A model generated the notes under the pieces. It was not told the DNA's origin. It was given only the letters and a program-made list of their open reading frames with translations, and searched no databases. Shown here one piece after another: positions 40,230-49,225 of a stretch of DNA of 49,574 nucleotides (positions are counted from its first letter, which is position 1; every line of letters begins with the position of its first letter). Location: the NCBI GenBank assembly GCA_001303955.1, contig LJUP01000005.1, forward strand, positions 1 to 49,574. The letters run 5' to 3'. The stretch comes from Bacteroides sp. SM23_62 (lineage in GTDB: Bacteria; Bacteroidota; Bacteroidia; Bacteroidales; SM23-62). The position numbers were made by a program, and so were the translations under genes.

Positions 40230-40634
40230 TCAGTCTTTTAATACCTTGAATTGAAAGGTCACCCCGGTTAATTCTGCAAGATCCTTGCCATTTTCGAGGA
40301 TATGAAGGTCTTCTTCTTCATAATACCAGTCAATCACGGTATCGGTCTGAATATCAGCTATCATCCTCAACTTCTGCAAAATAAAAATCAGCATCCTAAC
40401 GGAACCGGAATTGTAATAGGTCATTTTGAAGGATACCTTTGGAGCGGGAAAAGAAAACTGGTTCTCAACCTTCCTTATGGCAGCGAGATAGGCATCGAGC
40501 CATTCCAGCACAGGCATGTAGAATGCAAACAGGTCTTCCGGGAGGGATATTCCCTCAAATTCGAAAATACCGGCACCGGGATCCAGGAGGATCCTCGGTG
40601 TATGGTTTTTCTCAGGAATCTGAAGGATTTCCAT
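40230..40634 (-). CDS. SiaC-like protein (DUF1987), divergent phosphosite
   Basis: A 134-residue paralogue of the siaC product encoded at 35136. It keeps the frame of the family: TPRILLDPGAGIFEFEGISLPEDLFAFYMPVLEWLDAYL, then VSFKMTYYNSGSVRMLIFILQKLRMI, and TVIDWYYEEEDLHILENGKDLAELTG. The NTSS phosphosite of the first copy reads NSGS here, so the acceptor Thr is replaced by Ser76 and the next residue by Gly. No SiaB gene is adjacent; the nearest is 4.5 kb away. It may compete for the same kinase or be a non-switchable variant. It stands between guaA and the S41 protease. Confidence 0.85.
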   Translation of the reverse strand: MEILQIPEKNHTPRILLDPGAGIFEFEGISLPEDLFAFYMPVLEWLDAYLAAIRKVENQFSFPAPKVSFKMTYYNSGSVRMLIFILQKLRMIADIQTDTVIDWYYEEEDLHILENGKDLAELTGVTFQFKVLKD

Positions 40635-40670
40635 AAATCATGGATTTCGCGGTAGAAAGATATAAACAAT

Positions 40671-40694
40671 CCCGGTAAATTTCAATATACCGGG
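40671..40694 (-). other. Hairpin CCCGGTA-N10-TACCGGG downstream of guaA
   Basis: A perfect 7-bp inverted repeat starts 28 bases after the guaA stop and is followed on the minus strand by ATTGTTTATATC. The T-rich tail is weak for an intrinsic terminator but the position fits one; alternatively it lies in the leader of the siaC-like gene, 36 bases before its start. Confidence 0.4.
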
Positions 40695-40721
40695 CATACC
40701 AATTATCCTGGCTCAATCTCC

Positions 40722-42251
40722 CTATTCCCACTCAATGGTCGCCGGTGGCTTGGAGCTGATATCATAAACCACCCTGTTGATCCCCCGGACCTTGTTGATG
40801 ATATCATTGGATACCCTTGCCAGGAAATCGTAGGGCAGTTTTGCCCAGTCAGCCGTCATGCCATCCACCGATGTGACAGCCCGCAGGGCCACGGCCAGTT
40901 CATAGGTCCGCTCATCTCCCATCACTCCTACGGATTGAACAGGCAAAAGCACCACGCCCGCCTGCCAGACTTCTTCATAGAGTCCTGTTTCCATGAGTCC
41001 GCCTATAAATATATCATCCGCCTCCTGCAGCATCCTCACCTTCTCTTCAGTGATATCTCCCAGGATCCTTACCGCCAGTCCGGGTCCCGGGAAAGGATGC
41101 CTGTTCCGGATAATGGGATCCAGTCCCACGCTCTTACCAACCTTCCTTACCTCATCCTTGAACAGCAGCTTCAGGGGTTCAACGATGTCCAGGTTCATCA
41201 TCTCGGGCAATCCTCCCACATTATGATGGGATTTGATCTTGGCTGAGGGACCGTTCACCGAAACAGACTCTATCACATCCGGGTATATGGTACCCTGTGC
41301 CAGCCACTTGACATCCTCAAGTTTGCCTGCCTCTTCCTCGAATACCTCGATGAAATTCCGGCCTATGCTTTTGCGTTTCAGTTCCGGATCTGTGATCCCT
41401 TTCAGGTCATCCAGGAATTTTTTACGGGCATCCACCCCGATCACGTTCAACCCAAGTTTTTTATATGTGGCCAGGACCTTCGTGAATTCATCCTTTCGCA
41501 GTAAACCGTTATCCACGAAGATACTAATCAGGTGATCACCGATGGCCTTATGCAGCAACATGGCCGCAACCGATGAATCGACACCCCCTGAAAGTCCCAG
41601 TACCACCCTGTCGTTTCCCAGTTTTTCACGCAGTTCACTGACCGTTGATTCCACAAAGGAGTCAGGTGTCCACAACTGGCCGCATCCACAAGTGCCGACC
41701 AGGAAATTATGCAGGATCTTCCGGCCTTCCGTTGTATGATGCACCTCGGGATGGAACTGGAGCCCGAATGTGCTTTCACCCGTGATCTGGAAGGCACCGA
41801 CCTCAATATCCCCGGTGCTGGAGATGATCCGGTAATGATCCGGCATCCTTACGATGGTATCCCCGTGGGACATCCAGACCTGAGACCCGCTGCTGACCCC
41901 ATCCAGCAGGGAGGCTTCGGGATCAACAGAGGCCAAATTGGCCCGGCCGTATTCCCTGCTTGCAGCCGGGGCAACCTCCCCACCATATGCATGAGCCAGG
42001 TACTGAGCACCATAACAGATGCCAAGAAGCGGGAGCCTGCCCTTGATGTTGTCAAGGTCGGGTATCGGTGCATCCTTATCCCTCACTGAATACGGGCTGC
42101 CTGAAAGGATCACCCCCTTCACTTCCGGTCCCGGGTCAGGCACCTTATTATATGGATGGATCTCGCAATAAACATTCAGCTCCCGCACACGCCGTGCGAT
42201 CAGCTGCGTATATTGTGAACCGAAATCCAGTATGTAAATTGTTTCCTGCAT
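40722..42251 (-). CDS. guaA: GMP synthase (glutamine-hydrolysing)
   Basis: A 509-residue two-domain enzyme converting XMP to GMP with ATP and glutamine. The class I glutamine amidotransferase domain (1-190) has the nucleophile in [19 protein letters not shown] (Cys79) and the His/Glu in [15 protein letters not shown]; the ATP-pyrophosphatase domain begins [23 protein letters not shown], and the dimerisation domain contains [17 protein letters not shown] and ends [34 protein letters not shown]. Full length. A TAnnTTTG box lies 23 bases before its ATG, so it can be transcribed apart from the upstream rnz gene, whose stop is only 31 bases away. Confidence 0.98.
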   Translation of the reverse strand: MQETIYILDFGSQYTQLIARRVRELNVYCEIHPYNKVPDPGPEVKGVILSGSPYSVRDKDAPIPDLDNIKGRLPLLGICYGAQYLAHAYGGEVAPAASREYGRANLASVDPEASLLDGVSSGSQVWMSHGDTIVRMPDHYRIISSTGDIEVGAFQITGESTFGLQFHPEVHHTTEGRKILHNFLVGTCGCGQLWTPDSFVESTVSELREKLGNDRVVLGLSGGVDSSVAAMLLHKAIGDHLISIFVDNGLLRKDEFTKVLATYKKLGLNVIGVDARKKFLDDLKGITDPELKRKSIGRNFIEVFEEEAGKLEDVKWLAQGTIYPDVIESVSVNGPSAKIKSHHNVGGLPEMMNLDIVEPLKLLFKDEVRKVGKSVGLDPIIRNRHPFPGPGLAVRILGDITEEKVRMLQEADDIFIGGLMETGLYEEVWQAGVVLLPVQSVGVMGDERTYELAVALRAVTSVDGMTADWAKLPYDFLARVSNDIINKVRGINRVVYDISSKPPATIEWE

Positions 42252-42273
42252 GTTTTTGAATGGTTAGAAAGGG

Positions 42274-42281
42274 CAAAGATA
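42274..42281 (-). promoter_or_regulatory. guaA -7 box
   Basis: TATCTTTG on the minus strand matches TAnnTTTG, giving a leader of about 16 bases before ATG 42251. The upstream sequence required for a -33 element lies inside the rnz gene end and has no TTG at the right spacing. Confidence 0.4.
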
Positions 42282-42282
42282 A

Positions 42283-43197
42283 TCAATCCACCTCAAAGCG
42301 GTCACCGTCATTCACGAGGGTAGTACCAGGGAATATTTCCCTGGCTTCGGTCTCCAGCAGGGAGATGTCTTTATACCTGGAGGAAAAATGGCCGATGAGC
42401 AGCCTGCCAACCCCTGCCCCAGCTGCCAGTTCTGCCGCCTGCCGGGCCGTGGAATGAAAGGTCTCATGGGCCAGGGAAGCATCTTCCTGGGCAAATGTAG
42501 CTTCGTGGTATAATAAATCAACACCTTCCAGGTGGGGTATGTTCACCTTGTTCGGACGGGTATCTGAACAGTATGCATAACTTCTCGGCGCCGGTGGAGG
42601 AAGTGTTAGCAAAGCATTTGGAATGCTGGTTCCGTCCGGCAAGATGAAATCTGCTCCCTGCTTGATCTTCACGATATCCTTTACCGGGATATTATACTCA
42701 ATGATCTTTTCCTTCAGGATATTTCTTTCCCTCGGTTTCTCCCTGAAAAGAAACCCGCAGGTGGGAATCCGGTGGATCATGGGCAGGCTGAGGACGGTAA
42801 TGTTTTTATCTTCATGTACCAGGGCTGGTCTCCTGCACTGTATCCTGTGGAAATAAAGTTCAAATCCCAGGTCATTCTGAAAAAATTTCAGATGGTCGAG
42901 GACCAATTCCTCCAAACCCTCCGGCCCGAATACATGCAATGGCTCTTCCCTGCCCAGCAGGCTGAAGGACGATAGCAAACCGAAAATGCCAAAGATATGA
43001 TCCCCGTGCAGGTGGCTGATGAAAATATGGTGGATCTTCCCCAGGCGGATCCTGTATTTGCGAAGCTGCATCTGTGTACCTTCTCCGCAATCAATCAAAA
43101 AAAACCGCTCATTCACATTCAGCAATTGAGCGGTGGGAAATCTTTCTGATGTAGGCAGCGCGGAACTGCTACCCAGTATAGTTAAACGGAATGACAC
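42283..43197 (-). CDS. rnz: Ribonuclease Z
   Basis: A 304-residue metallo-beta-lactamase-fold nuclease that matures tRNA 3' ends. The zinc site is FISHLHGDHIFGIFGLL (His62, His64, Asp66, His67), with later ligands in YCSDTRPNK and LLIGHFSSRYKD; the substrate-facing exosite arm is seen in EKIIEYNIPVKDIVKIKQGADFILPDG. Length is standard for the bacterial short form. Translation begins at GTG 43197 (SFRLTILGSSSALPT). It follows the STAS gene by 9 bases; a STAS-rnz pair recurs in Bacteroidota, though why is not known to me. Confidence 0.96.
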   Translation of the reverse strand: MSFRLTILGSSSALPTSERFPTAQLLNVNERFFLIDCGEGTQMQLRKYRIRLGKIHHIFISHLHGDHIFGIFGLLSSFSLLGREEPLHVFGPEGLEELVLDHLKFFQNDLGFELYFHRIQCRRPALVHEDKNITVLSLPMIHRIPTCGFLFREKPRERNILKEKIIEYNIPVKDIVKIKQGADFILPDGTSIPNALLTLPPPAPRSYAYCSDTRPNKVNIPHLEGVDLLYHEATFAQEDASLAHETFHSTARQAAELAAGAGVGRLLIGHFSSRYKDISLLETEAREIFPGTTLVNDGDRFEVD

Positions 43198-43206
43198 AGC
43201 CTGAAT

Positions 43207-43554
43207 TTACTCGGCTGCCCTGATCATTTCTTCACCTTCTTGAACTGTATTGGTAATGTTTAATACAGTGTCCAGCTGAGAAATGGTAATCAGCCTTTCA
43301 ACGGCTTCATTTAATCCCGTCAGTACAAATGTGCCATTGGCATTTTTACAAAGTCGGTTGGCCACAAGAATCGCGCTCAAACCTGAAGAATCACAATAAC
43401 GCACATGATCCAGGTCCAGTACAATGTTTTTCTCGCCATTTCCTGATACCAGTACGAGTTCTGACTTAAGGGTCGGAGCGATATGTGTGTCCAGTTTTTC
43501 CTCCAGCACCTGAATCAATGTGTAATTATCAAGCTTTTCGATCTTGAATTCCAT
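43207..43554 (-). CDS. STAS-domain anti-anti-sigma factor-like protein, copy 2
   Basis: A 115-residue single STAS domain: KIEKLDNYTLIQVLEEKLDTHIAPTLKSELVLVSGNGEKNIVLDLDHVRYCDSSGLSAILVANRLCKNANG, with the DSSGLSA phosphosite motif characteristic of SpoIIAA/RsbV proteins that are controlled by a serine kinase. It differs clearly from the STAS protein at 26039 (DSTGFG). It lies between rpsA (25 bases after its stop) and rnz (9 bases before its start), so its expression is likely tied to ribosomal protein S1. No cognate kinase or phosphatase is in the window. Confidence 0.92.
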   Translation of the reverse strand: MEFKIEKLDNYTLIQVLEEKLDTHIAPTLKSELVLVSGNGEKNIVLDLDHVRYCDSSGLSAILVANRLCKNANGTFVLTGLNEAVERLITISQLDTVLNITNTVQEGEEMIRAAE

Positions 43555-43579
43555 ATGCTATTGAATTTTAAAAGTGTGA

Positions 43580-45868
43580 CTATTTATCTTTTGTGGAGTC
43601 TTCCTTCGTTTTCTTCTCGTTCTGCTCCATTTCCGATTTCAGCGCGGCCAGTTCGGAAATATCTCCCAGTGTTGTCTTTTCGAGTCCGCTCTTCAATTTC
43701 CTGGCAGCACGCTTGGTCTCGGTTTCGGCTGTCCGCTTTTTGGTATCCTCTGTTTTACGCTGCTTGTCTTCGAATAAACGGGTATGCGACAGTACGATAC
43801 GCTTGGCAGACTTGTTGAATTCAATGACCTTGAATTCCAGTTTTTCATCTGCCTTTATCAAGGATGCATCTTCCTTCACCATATGCTTCTGTGCAACAAA
43901 ACCTTCAACACCATAAGGAAGCGCAACAACCGCTCCTTTGTCAACTATTTCAATGACCGTTCCCTCATGTATTGAACCCTGTTTAAATACCGACTCAAAT
44001 ACATCCCAGGGATTCTCTTCCAATTGCTTATGCCCGAGGCTTAAGCGCCTGTTTTCTTTGTCAATCTCCAGCACGACCACTTCAATCTCTTCCCCGATGG
44101 CCGTAAATTCAGCAGGATGCTTGATCTTTTTTGTCCACGAGAGGTCAGAAATATGGATCAATCCATCCACGCCCTCCTCTATTTCAACAAAGACGCCGAA
44201 GTTAGTAAAGTTACGAACTTTTGCGTTATGTTTCGTGCCGACAGCATATTTTTCTTCAATTTTTTCCCATGGATCTGCCTTCAATTGTTTCATGCCCAGG
44301 GACATCTTACGCTCCTCCCGATCGAGGGTAAGGATCACTGCTTCTACCTCATCACCAACGTTCAGAAATTCCTGTGCACTGCGCAAATGTTGTGACCATG
44401 ACATCTCAGATACATGGATCAGGCCTTCCACTCCGGCTGCTATTTCGACGAATGCTCCATAATCGGCCATCACAACAACTTTCCCCTTCACTTTGTCTCC
44501 GACCGTCAGCTTCTCATCTAGTGAATCCCATGGATGAGGGGTCAGCTGTTTGAGTCCAAGTGCAATCCTTTTCTTGTCATCATCGAAATCGAGGATCACT
44601 ACATTCAACTTCTGGTCAAGTTGCAGGATCTCTTCAGGATGATTTACGCGTCCCCAGGAAAGGTCAGTGATATGTATCAGTCCGTCGACACCTCCAAGGT
44701 CAATGAAGACCCCGTATGAAGTGATATTTTTTACTGTACCTTCAAGTACCTGGCCTTTTTCAAGCTTGGCAATGATCTCTTTCTTCTGCTGTTCCAGCTC
44801 AGCCTCGATCAGGGCTTTGTGTGAAACAACGACATTCTTGAATTCATGGTTGATCTTGACCACCTTGAATTCCATTGTCTTGCTGACGTAGGCATCGTAA
44901 TCACGTATGGGTTTGACATCTATCTGTGAACCGGGCAGGAACGCTTCAATGCCGAAGACATCAACGATCATTCCTCCTTTGGTCCGGCACTTGATATATC
45001 CTTTGATGATCTCATCCTGCTCCAGCGCGGTATTGACCCTGTCCCATGAACGCATGGCACGGGCTTTCTTGTGAGAAAGGACGAGCTGTCCTTTTTTATC
45101 TTCCTGGCTTTCGACATACACCTCGACGGTATCACCGACTTTCAGTTCAGGATTATACCTGAATTCGTTAAGGCTGACAACCCCTTCTGATTTAAAGCCT
45201 ATGTTGATAACGACTTCCCGCTTGTTCATTGAAATTACGGTCCCGTCAACCACTTCAGCTTCGGCGATCGTCGAGAGGGTCTCATCGTACATGTTCTCGA
45301 ACTTGCTCCTCTCGGCATCCCTGTCCACATCATCGGATTTGCCGAAACTATCCCAGTCAAATTCACCTGCACTGTCCCCCAGGCTTACAGGAGCCGGGGC
45401 TGGAGCCTCGTCGGCTTCCAATGCCGGTGTATCTTCGGCAATGGTTCCGGATGTTTTCTCCGTCTCAGCCTCTGTTGATTCAGCATCGGCTGGTTCAGGT
45501 ATTTCCTGAACTTTCTCAGGCGTTTCGGCTTCTGCCATGGCAGGTTCAGCATCTTCCTTTTCGGCTTTTGCATCCCCGGCTTTAACCTCAGTTTTAGTGG
45601 CCTTGCTTGTTTCTTTGGTTTTTGCCTTCGTAGAATCCTCTCCGGATTTTTTTTCACTCTCTGCAGCTTTGGGTTTCGCCGTGGATTTTTTGGCGCTGGC
45701 TGCTGATGTTGTTCCAGCCTTGGCAGTGCTGGTTTTAGCATCTTTGGACTGGTCAGTTTTATTTGCTGATTCTGCTACTTTTTCTTCCTGTTTTTCAACT
45801 TTTCCCTTTGTCACATTTTCCGGGGTTTTTTCGCTTGCCCCATCCATGCTTTTTGTTTCTTCACTCAT
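43580..45868 (-). CDS. rpsA: 30S ribosomal protein S1 with long charged N-terminal extension
   Basis: A 762-residue S1 with six S1/OB repeats from about residue 205: VVDGTVISMNKREVVINIG, IIKGYIKCRTKGGMIVDVFG, VLEGTVKNITSYGVFIDLGGVDGLIHITDLSW, VKGKVVVMADYGAFVEIAAGVEGLIHVSEMSW, AKVRNFTNFGVFVEIEEGVDGLIHISDLSW and IHEGTVIEIVDKGAVVALPYG. Residues 1-165 are a low-complexity stretch rich in Ala, Lys, Glu, Ser and Thr (KTSTAKAGTTSAASAKKSTAKPKAA; later acidic EPADAESTEAETEKT), so the protein is about 150 residues longer than a typical Bacteroidota S1. The last 60 residues are also charged. It heads rpsA-STAS-rnz and possibly guaA. Confidence 0.95.
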   Translation of the reverse strand: MSEETKSMDGASEKTPENVTKGKVEKQEEKVAESANKTDQSKDAKTSTAKAGTTSAASAKKSTAKPKAAESEKKSGEDSTKAKTKETSKATKTEVKAGDAKAEKEDAEPAMAEAETPEKVQEIPEPADAESTEAETEKTSGTIAEDTPALEADEAPAPAPVSLGDSAGEFDWDSFGKSDDVDRDAERSKFENMYDETLSTIAEAEVVDGTVISMNKREVVINIGFKSEGVVSLNEFRYNPELKVGDTVEVYVESQEDKKGQLVLSHKKARAMRSWDRVNTALEQDEIIKGYIKCRTKGGMIVDVFGIEAFLPGSQIDVKPIRDYDAYVSKTMEFKVVKINHEFKNVVVSHKALIEAELEQQKKEIIAKLEKGQVLEGTVKNITSYGVFIDLGGVDGLIHITDLSWGRVNHPEEILQLDQKLNVVILDFDDDKKRIALGLKQLTPHPWDSLDEKLTVGDKVKGKVVVMADYGAFVEIAAGVEGLIHVSEMSWSQHLRSAQEFLNVGDEVEAVILTLDREERKMSLGMKQLKADPWEKIEEKYAVGTKHNAKVRNFTNFGVFVEIEEGVDGLIHISDLSWTKKIKHPAEFTAIGEEIEVVVLEIDKENRRLSLGHKQLEENPWDVFESVFKQGSIHEGTVIEIVDKGAVVALPYGVEGFVAQKHMVKEDASLIKADEKLEFKVIEFNKSAKRIVLSHTRLFEDKQRKTEDTKKRTAETETKRAARKLKSGLEKTTLGDISELAALKSEMEQNEKKTKEDSTKDK

Positions 45869-45920
45869 TTAACAAAATAATTAATAATTAGTAAGTTAGA
45901 CAATATGTATAGTAAATTGA

Positions 45921-45954
45921 GGTGCAAAAATAAGACTTTATTCTTAATTGCACC
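45921..45954 (-). promoter_or_regulatory. rpsA promoter with flanking inverted repeat
   Basis: On the minus strand TATTTTTG (45925-45932) matches TAnnTTTG, giving a very AT-rich leader of about 50 bases before rpsA. A perfect 7-bp inverted repeat GGTGCAA-N20-TTGCACC (45921-45927, 45948-45954) has one arm on the -7 box and the other on the expected -33 region, so a bound protein would block the promoter. Confidence 0.45.
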
Positions 45955-45961
45955 AGCATTC

Positions 45962-45976
45962 CGGCAAAATTTGCCG
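45962..45976. promoter_or_regulatory. Palindrome CGGCAAA-A-TTTGCCG between rpsA and ugd
   Basis: A perfect 7-bp inverted repeat around a single central base lies in the 195-base divergent region, 94 bases before rpsA and 88 bases before ugd. The tight spacing is that of a dimeric DNA-binding protein site rather than an RNA hairpin. No regulator gene is adjacent to suggest its identity. Confidence 0.45.
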
Positions 45977-46017
45977 ATTATTTTAGGGATTGCTTTTCAT
46001 ATTCCTGATATTATTCA

Positions 46018-46049
46018 TTGTTGAAAATTAGAGAAAAGGTATATCTTTA
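46018..46049 (+). promoter_or_regulatory. Probable ugd operon promoter
   Basis: TTGTTG (46018-46023) is followed after 18 bases by TATCTTTA (46042-46049), seven of eight matches to TAnnTTTG, about 15 bases before the ugd ATG. The last base differs from consensus, so this is a plausible but not strong call. Confidence 0.35.
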
Positions 46050-46063
46050 AGACCAAAACAAGT

Positions 46064-47383
46064 ATGAAAATCACTGTAGTGGGAACCGGATATGTTGGAC
46101 TCGTCACCGGAACGTGTTTTGCTGAAACGGGACTTGATGTCGTATGTGTTGATATCGACGCAGATAAAATCAATCATCTTAACAAAGGGGAGGTCCCTAT
46201 CTTTGAACCCGGACTTGACAGGCTGATAGCGAGGAACCTGGAATCAAAAAGATTGCACTTTTCGACAGATTACCAGCAAGCCCTGGCTGAAACAGATGCT
46301 GTTTTTATTGCCGTCGGCACTCCCCCCGGAGAAGATGGCACTGCAGATCTCAAATATGTTCTTGAGGTAGCCCGGCAGATAGGCAAGCTGATCACTGAAT
46401 ATATCGTGATTGTAACAAAGAGTACCGTGCCTGTGGGAACGGCGGAAAAAGTCAGGGCTGCGGTACAGGAGGTTTTGGACCAGCGGAAGGTAAATATCCC
46501 GTTTGATGTTGCCTCAAATCCTGAATTCCTGAAAGAAGGGAACGCCATTGATGACTTCCTCAAACCTGACAGGATTGTTATCGGGACTGATTCACCGCGT
46601 GCCGAGAAGATCATGAAACGGATGTACAATCCTTTTCTCCTGAACGGGCATCCCCTTATCTTCATGGATATCCCGTCGGCTGAAATGACCAAATACGCCG
46701 CCAATGCCATGCTGGCTACCAAGATCAGTTTCATCAATGATATCGCCAATCTCTGTGAACGGACAGGGGCTGATGTCAACATGGTCAGAAGGGGTATCGG
46801 AAGCGACAGCCGTATCGGCAATAAATTCATCTATGCCGGCGTAGGGTATGGCGGCTCATGCTTCCCCAAAGACGTTAAGGCATTGATTAATACGGGACTT
46901 GAATACGGGTATCCCATGCGGATCCTGCAGTCGGTTGATGAGGTGAACGAGTACCAGAAAACCATACTCGTTGGGAAAATAAATTCATATTTCAAGTCGG
47001 TCAAGGGCAGGACCCTGGCGGTATGGGGACTCTCATTCAAGCCCAATACCAATGATACCCGCGAAGCACCTGCTTTGGTGGTTATCTCTGAATTACTGAA
47101 GGCCGGCTGCCACATCAAGGCTTTTGACCCGGTAGCCATGGATGAATTTAAAACGATTATGGGAGACAGGATCGAATATACCAAAGACCGGTATGAGGCC
47201 CTGATTGATGCAGAGGGACTGGTACTGATCACTGAGTGGTCAGAATTCAGGATCTTGAATTACCCCCTGCTGAAGAAACTGATGAAGGAACATGTAGTGT
47301 TTGACGGCCGGAATATTTATGATCCTGCTGAAATGAAAGAAAACGGCATTACCTATTACGGGATAGGCCGGAACGTAGACTAA
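46064..47383 (+). CDS. ugd: UDP-glucose 6-dehydrogenase
   Basis: A 439-residue NAD-dependent enzyme oxidising UDP-glucose twice to UDP-glucuronate. The N-terminal NAD domain starts [22 protein letters not shown]; then [61 protein letters not shown], the catalytic Cys in [17 protein letters not shown] (Cys266), and the C-terminal UDP domain with [17 protein letters not shown]. Full length. Its product is the substrate of the next gene, 10 bases downstream. First gene of the nucleotide-sugar cluster ending the window. Confidence 0.97.
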   Translation: MKITVVGTGYVGLVTGTCFAETGLDVVCVDIDADKINHLNKGEVPIFEPGLDRLIARNLESKRLHFSTDYQQALAETDAVFIAVGTPPGEDGTADLKYVLEVARQIGKLITEYIVIVTKSTVPVGTAEKVRAAVQEVLDQRKVNIPFDVASNPEFLKEGNAIDDFLKPDRIVIGTDSPRAEKIMKRMYNPFLLNGHPLIFMDIPSAEMTKYAANAMLATKISFINDIANLCERTGADVNMVRRGIGSDSRIGNKFIYAGVGYGGSCFPKDVKALINTGLEYGYPMRILQSVDEVNEYQKTILVGKINSYFKSVKGRTLAVWGLSFKPNTNDTREAPALVVISELLKAGCHIKAFDPVAMDEFKTIMGDRIEYTKDRYEALIDAEGLVLITEWSEFRILNYPLLKKLMKEHVVFDGRNIYDPAEMKENGITYYGIGRNVD

Positions 47384-47393
47384 ATTGCCTGCC

Positions 47394-48329
47394 ATGAAAA
47401 GAATTCTCGTAACCGGCGGGGCCGGCTTTATCGGCTCCCATCTCTGTGAGCGCCTCCTTGACATGGGATATGAAGTGACCTGCCTGGATAATTTCTTCAC
47501 GGGGACAAGAAAGAATATCATCCACCTGATCGACAACCCTTATTTTGAACTCGTCCGGCATGATATCATCATGCCCTATTTCATGGAGGTGGATGAGATC
47601 TATAATCTTGCCTGTCCAGCATCACCGGTACATTACCAGTTTAACGCCATCAAGACCATCAAGACATCGGTAATGGGCACCATTAATATGCTGGGCCTTG
47701 CCAAAAGGGTAAAAGCCAAGATCCTTCAGGCTTCCACCAGTGAAGTGTATGGTGACCCGCATGTTCATCCACAAACTGAAGCATACTGGGGACATGTGAA
47801 CCCGATCGGGATCCGTTCCTGCTATGACGAGGGCAAACGGTGTGCCGAGACCCTTTGTATGGATTACCTGAGACAGAATAAGGTCAAGGTAAAGATTGTC
47901 AGGATCTTTAATACTTATGGACCCAGGATGCATCCCAGTGATGGGCGGGTAATATCCAATTTTATTGTCCAGGCCCTGAAGGGCAGGGACCTGACTGTGT
48001 ACGGTGATGGCTCTCAGTCCCGCAGCTTTCAGTATATTGATGACCTGCTGGAGGGACTGGTCCGCATGATGGAAACCAAGGACGATGTCACCGGTCCGGT
48101 GAACATGGGGAATCCCAGGGAATTTACGATCAAACAGCTCGCAGAGCTGGTGATCAGATTGACCAACAGCAAATCCAGGATCACCTATGCGCCGCTGCCA
48201 CAGGATGATCCCATCCAGCGGCAACCCGACATATCCCTGGCCAACAGGCTGCTGGACGACTGGAAACCAAAGATAAAGCTGGAGGAAGGCTTGCTGAAAA
48301 CAATTGATTATTTTAAAGAAAGCATTTAA
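47394..48329 (+). CDS. uxs: UDP-glucuronate decarboxylase (UDP-xylose synthase)
   Basis: A 311-residue short-chain dehydrogenase/reductase that decarboxylates UDP-glucuronate to UDP-xylose. It has the NAD motif [61 protein letters not shown], the Ser in [12 protein letters not shown], and the catalytic Tyr-Lys pair in [36 protein letters not shown] is diagnostic of UXS rather than UDP-glucose epimerase. The track start is TTG 47385; ATG 47394 directly precedes the NAD strand. Together with ugd it makes UDP-xylose for cell-surface glycans. Confidence 0.94.
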   Translation: MKRILVTGGAGFIGSHLCERLLDMGYEVTCLDNFFTGTRKNIIHLIDNPYFELVRHDIIMPYFMEVDEIYNLACPASPVHYQFNAIKTIKTSVMGTINMLGLAKRVKAKILQASTSEVYGDPHVHPQTEAYWGHVNPIGIRSCYDEGKRCAETLCMDYLRQNKVKVKIVRIFNTYGPRMHPSDGRVISNFIVQALKGRDLTVYGDGSQSRSFQYIDDLLEGLVRMMETKDDVTGPVNMGNPREFTIKQLAELVIRLTNSKSRITYAPLPQDDPIQRQPDISLANRLLDDWKPKIKLEEGLLKTIDYFKESI

Positions 48330-48330
48330 A

Positions 48331-49221
48331 ATGAAAGGAATTATTCTTGCAGGCGGTGCAGGAACACGGCTGTATCCACTGACCAAAAGCATTTCAAAAC
48401 AGATCATCCCGGTCTATGATAAACCCATGATATACTACCCCCTGTCTGTGCTTATGCTGGCCGGGATACGCGAAATCCTGATCATATCCACACCGGAAGA
48501 TCTACACCTGTATGAAGACCTGCTGGGGGACGGGCAGCAATTGGGACTGAACCTCAATTATGAGATACAGCCTTCCCCGGACGGACTGGCACAGGCATTT
48601 ATCATTGGTGAGAAATTCATAGGCAGTGATCCTGTATGCATGATCCTGGGAGACAATATTTTTTATGGACACGGATTTGGCAAGGTGCTGCTCGATACCT
48701 CCAAATTGAAAGACGGGGCTGTGGTATTCGGTTATTATGTTACCGACCCCGAGAGATACGGGGTGGTGCAGTTTGACGCTGAAGGGAAAGCCCTGACCAT
48801 TGAGGAAAAACCCAGACAGCCCAAAAGTAATTATGCTGTGACCGGACTTTATTTCTACAGCAATGATGTCATTGACAAGGCCAAATCATTAAAGCCATCG
48901 GCACGTGGAGAGCTGGAAATAACAGATCTGAACCGGCTCTATCTGGAGGAAAAAAGGCTGAAGGTCAGGATCATGGGAAGGGGGATGGCATGGCTCGACA
49001 CAGGCACCCATGAAAGCCTCCTGCAGGCGTCCAATTATATCTATACCATAGAAGAGAGGCAGGGGCTGAAAGTTTCGTGTATTGAGGAGATCGCCTTCAA
49101 ACGCGGTTACATTGACAGGAAACAACTGGTCCGGCTGGCTGAGCCCCTGCTTAAGAACCAGTACGGACAGTATCTGATGAATATTGCTGAAGAGAAGATC
49201 TTCACTTTTACCATTGAATGA
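48331..49221 (+). CDS. rfbA: Glucose-1-phosphate thymidylyltransferase
   Basis: A 296-residue nucleotidyltransferase making dTDP-glucose, the first step to dTDP-rhamnose. Motifs: [112 protein letters not shown] and [23 protein letters not shown]. Starts 1 base after the UXS stop; the track start 48304 overlaps that gene and is rejected. rfbC follows 4 bases downstream; rfbB and rfbD presumably lie beyond the window. Confidence 0.97.
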   Translation: MKGIILAGGAGTRLYPLTKSISKQIIPVYDKPMIYYPLSVLMLAGIREILIISTPEDLHLYEDLLGDGQQLGLNLNYEIQPSPDGLAQAFIIGEKFIGSDPVCMILGDNIFYGHGFGKVLLDTSKLKDGAVVFGYYVTDPERYGVVQFDAEGKALTIEEKPRQPKSNYAVTGLYFYSNDVIDKAKSLKPSARGELEITDLNRLYLEEKRLKVRIMGRGMAWLDTGTHESLLQASNYIYTIEERQGLKVSCIEEIAFKRGYIDRKQLVRLAEPLLKNQYGQYLMNIAEEKIFTFTIE

Positions 49222-49225
49222 TCAT

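Noticed and set aside
47622-48407. 261-codon minus-strand ORF across uxs and rfbA
   Set aside because: It spans two genuine genes on the opposite strand and has no domain signature.
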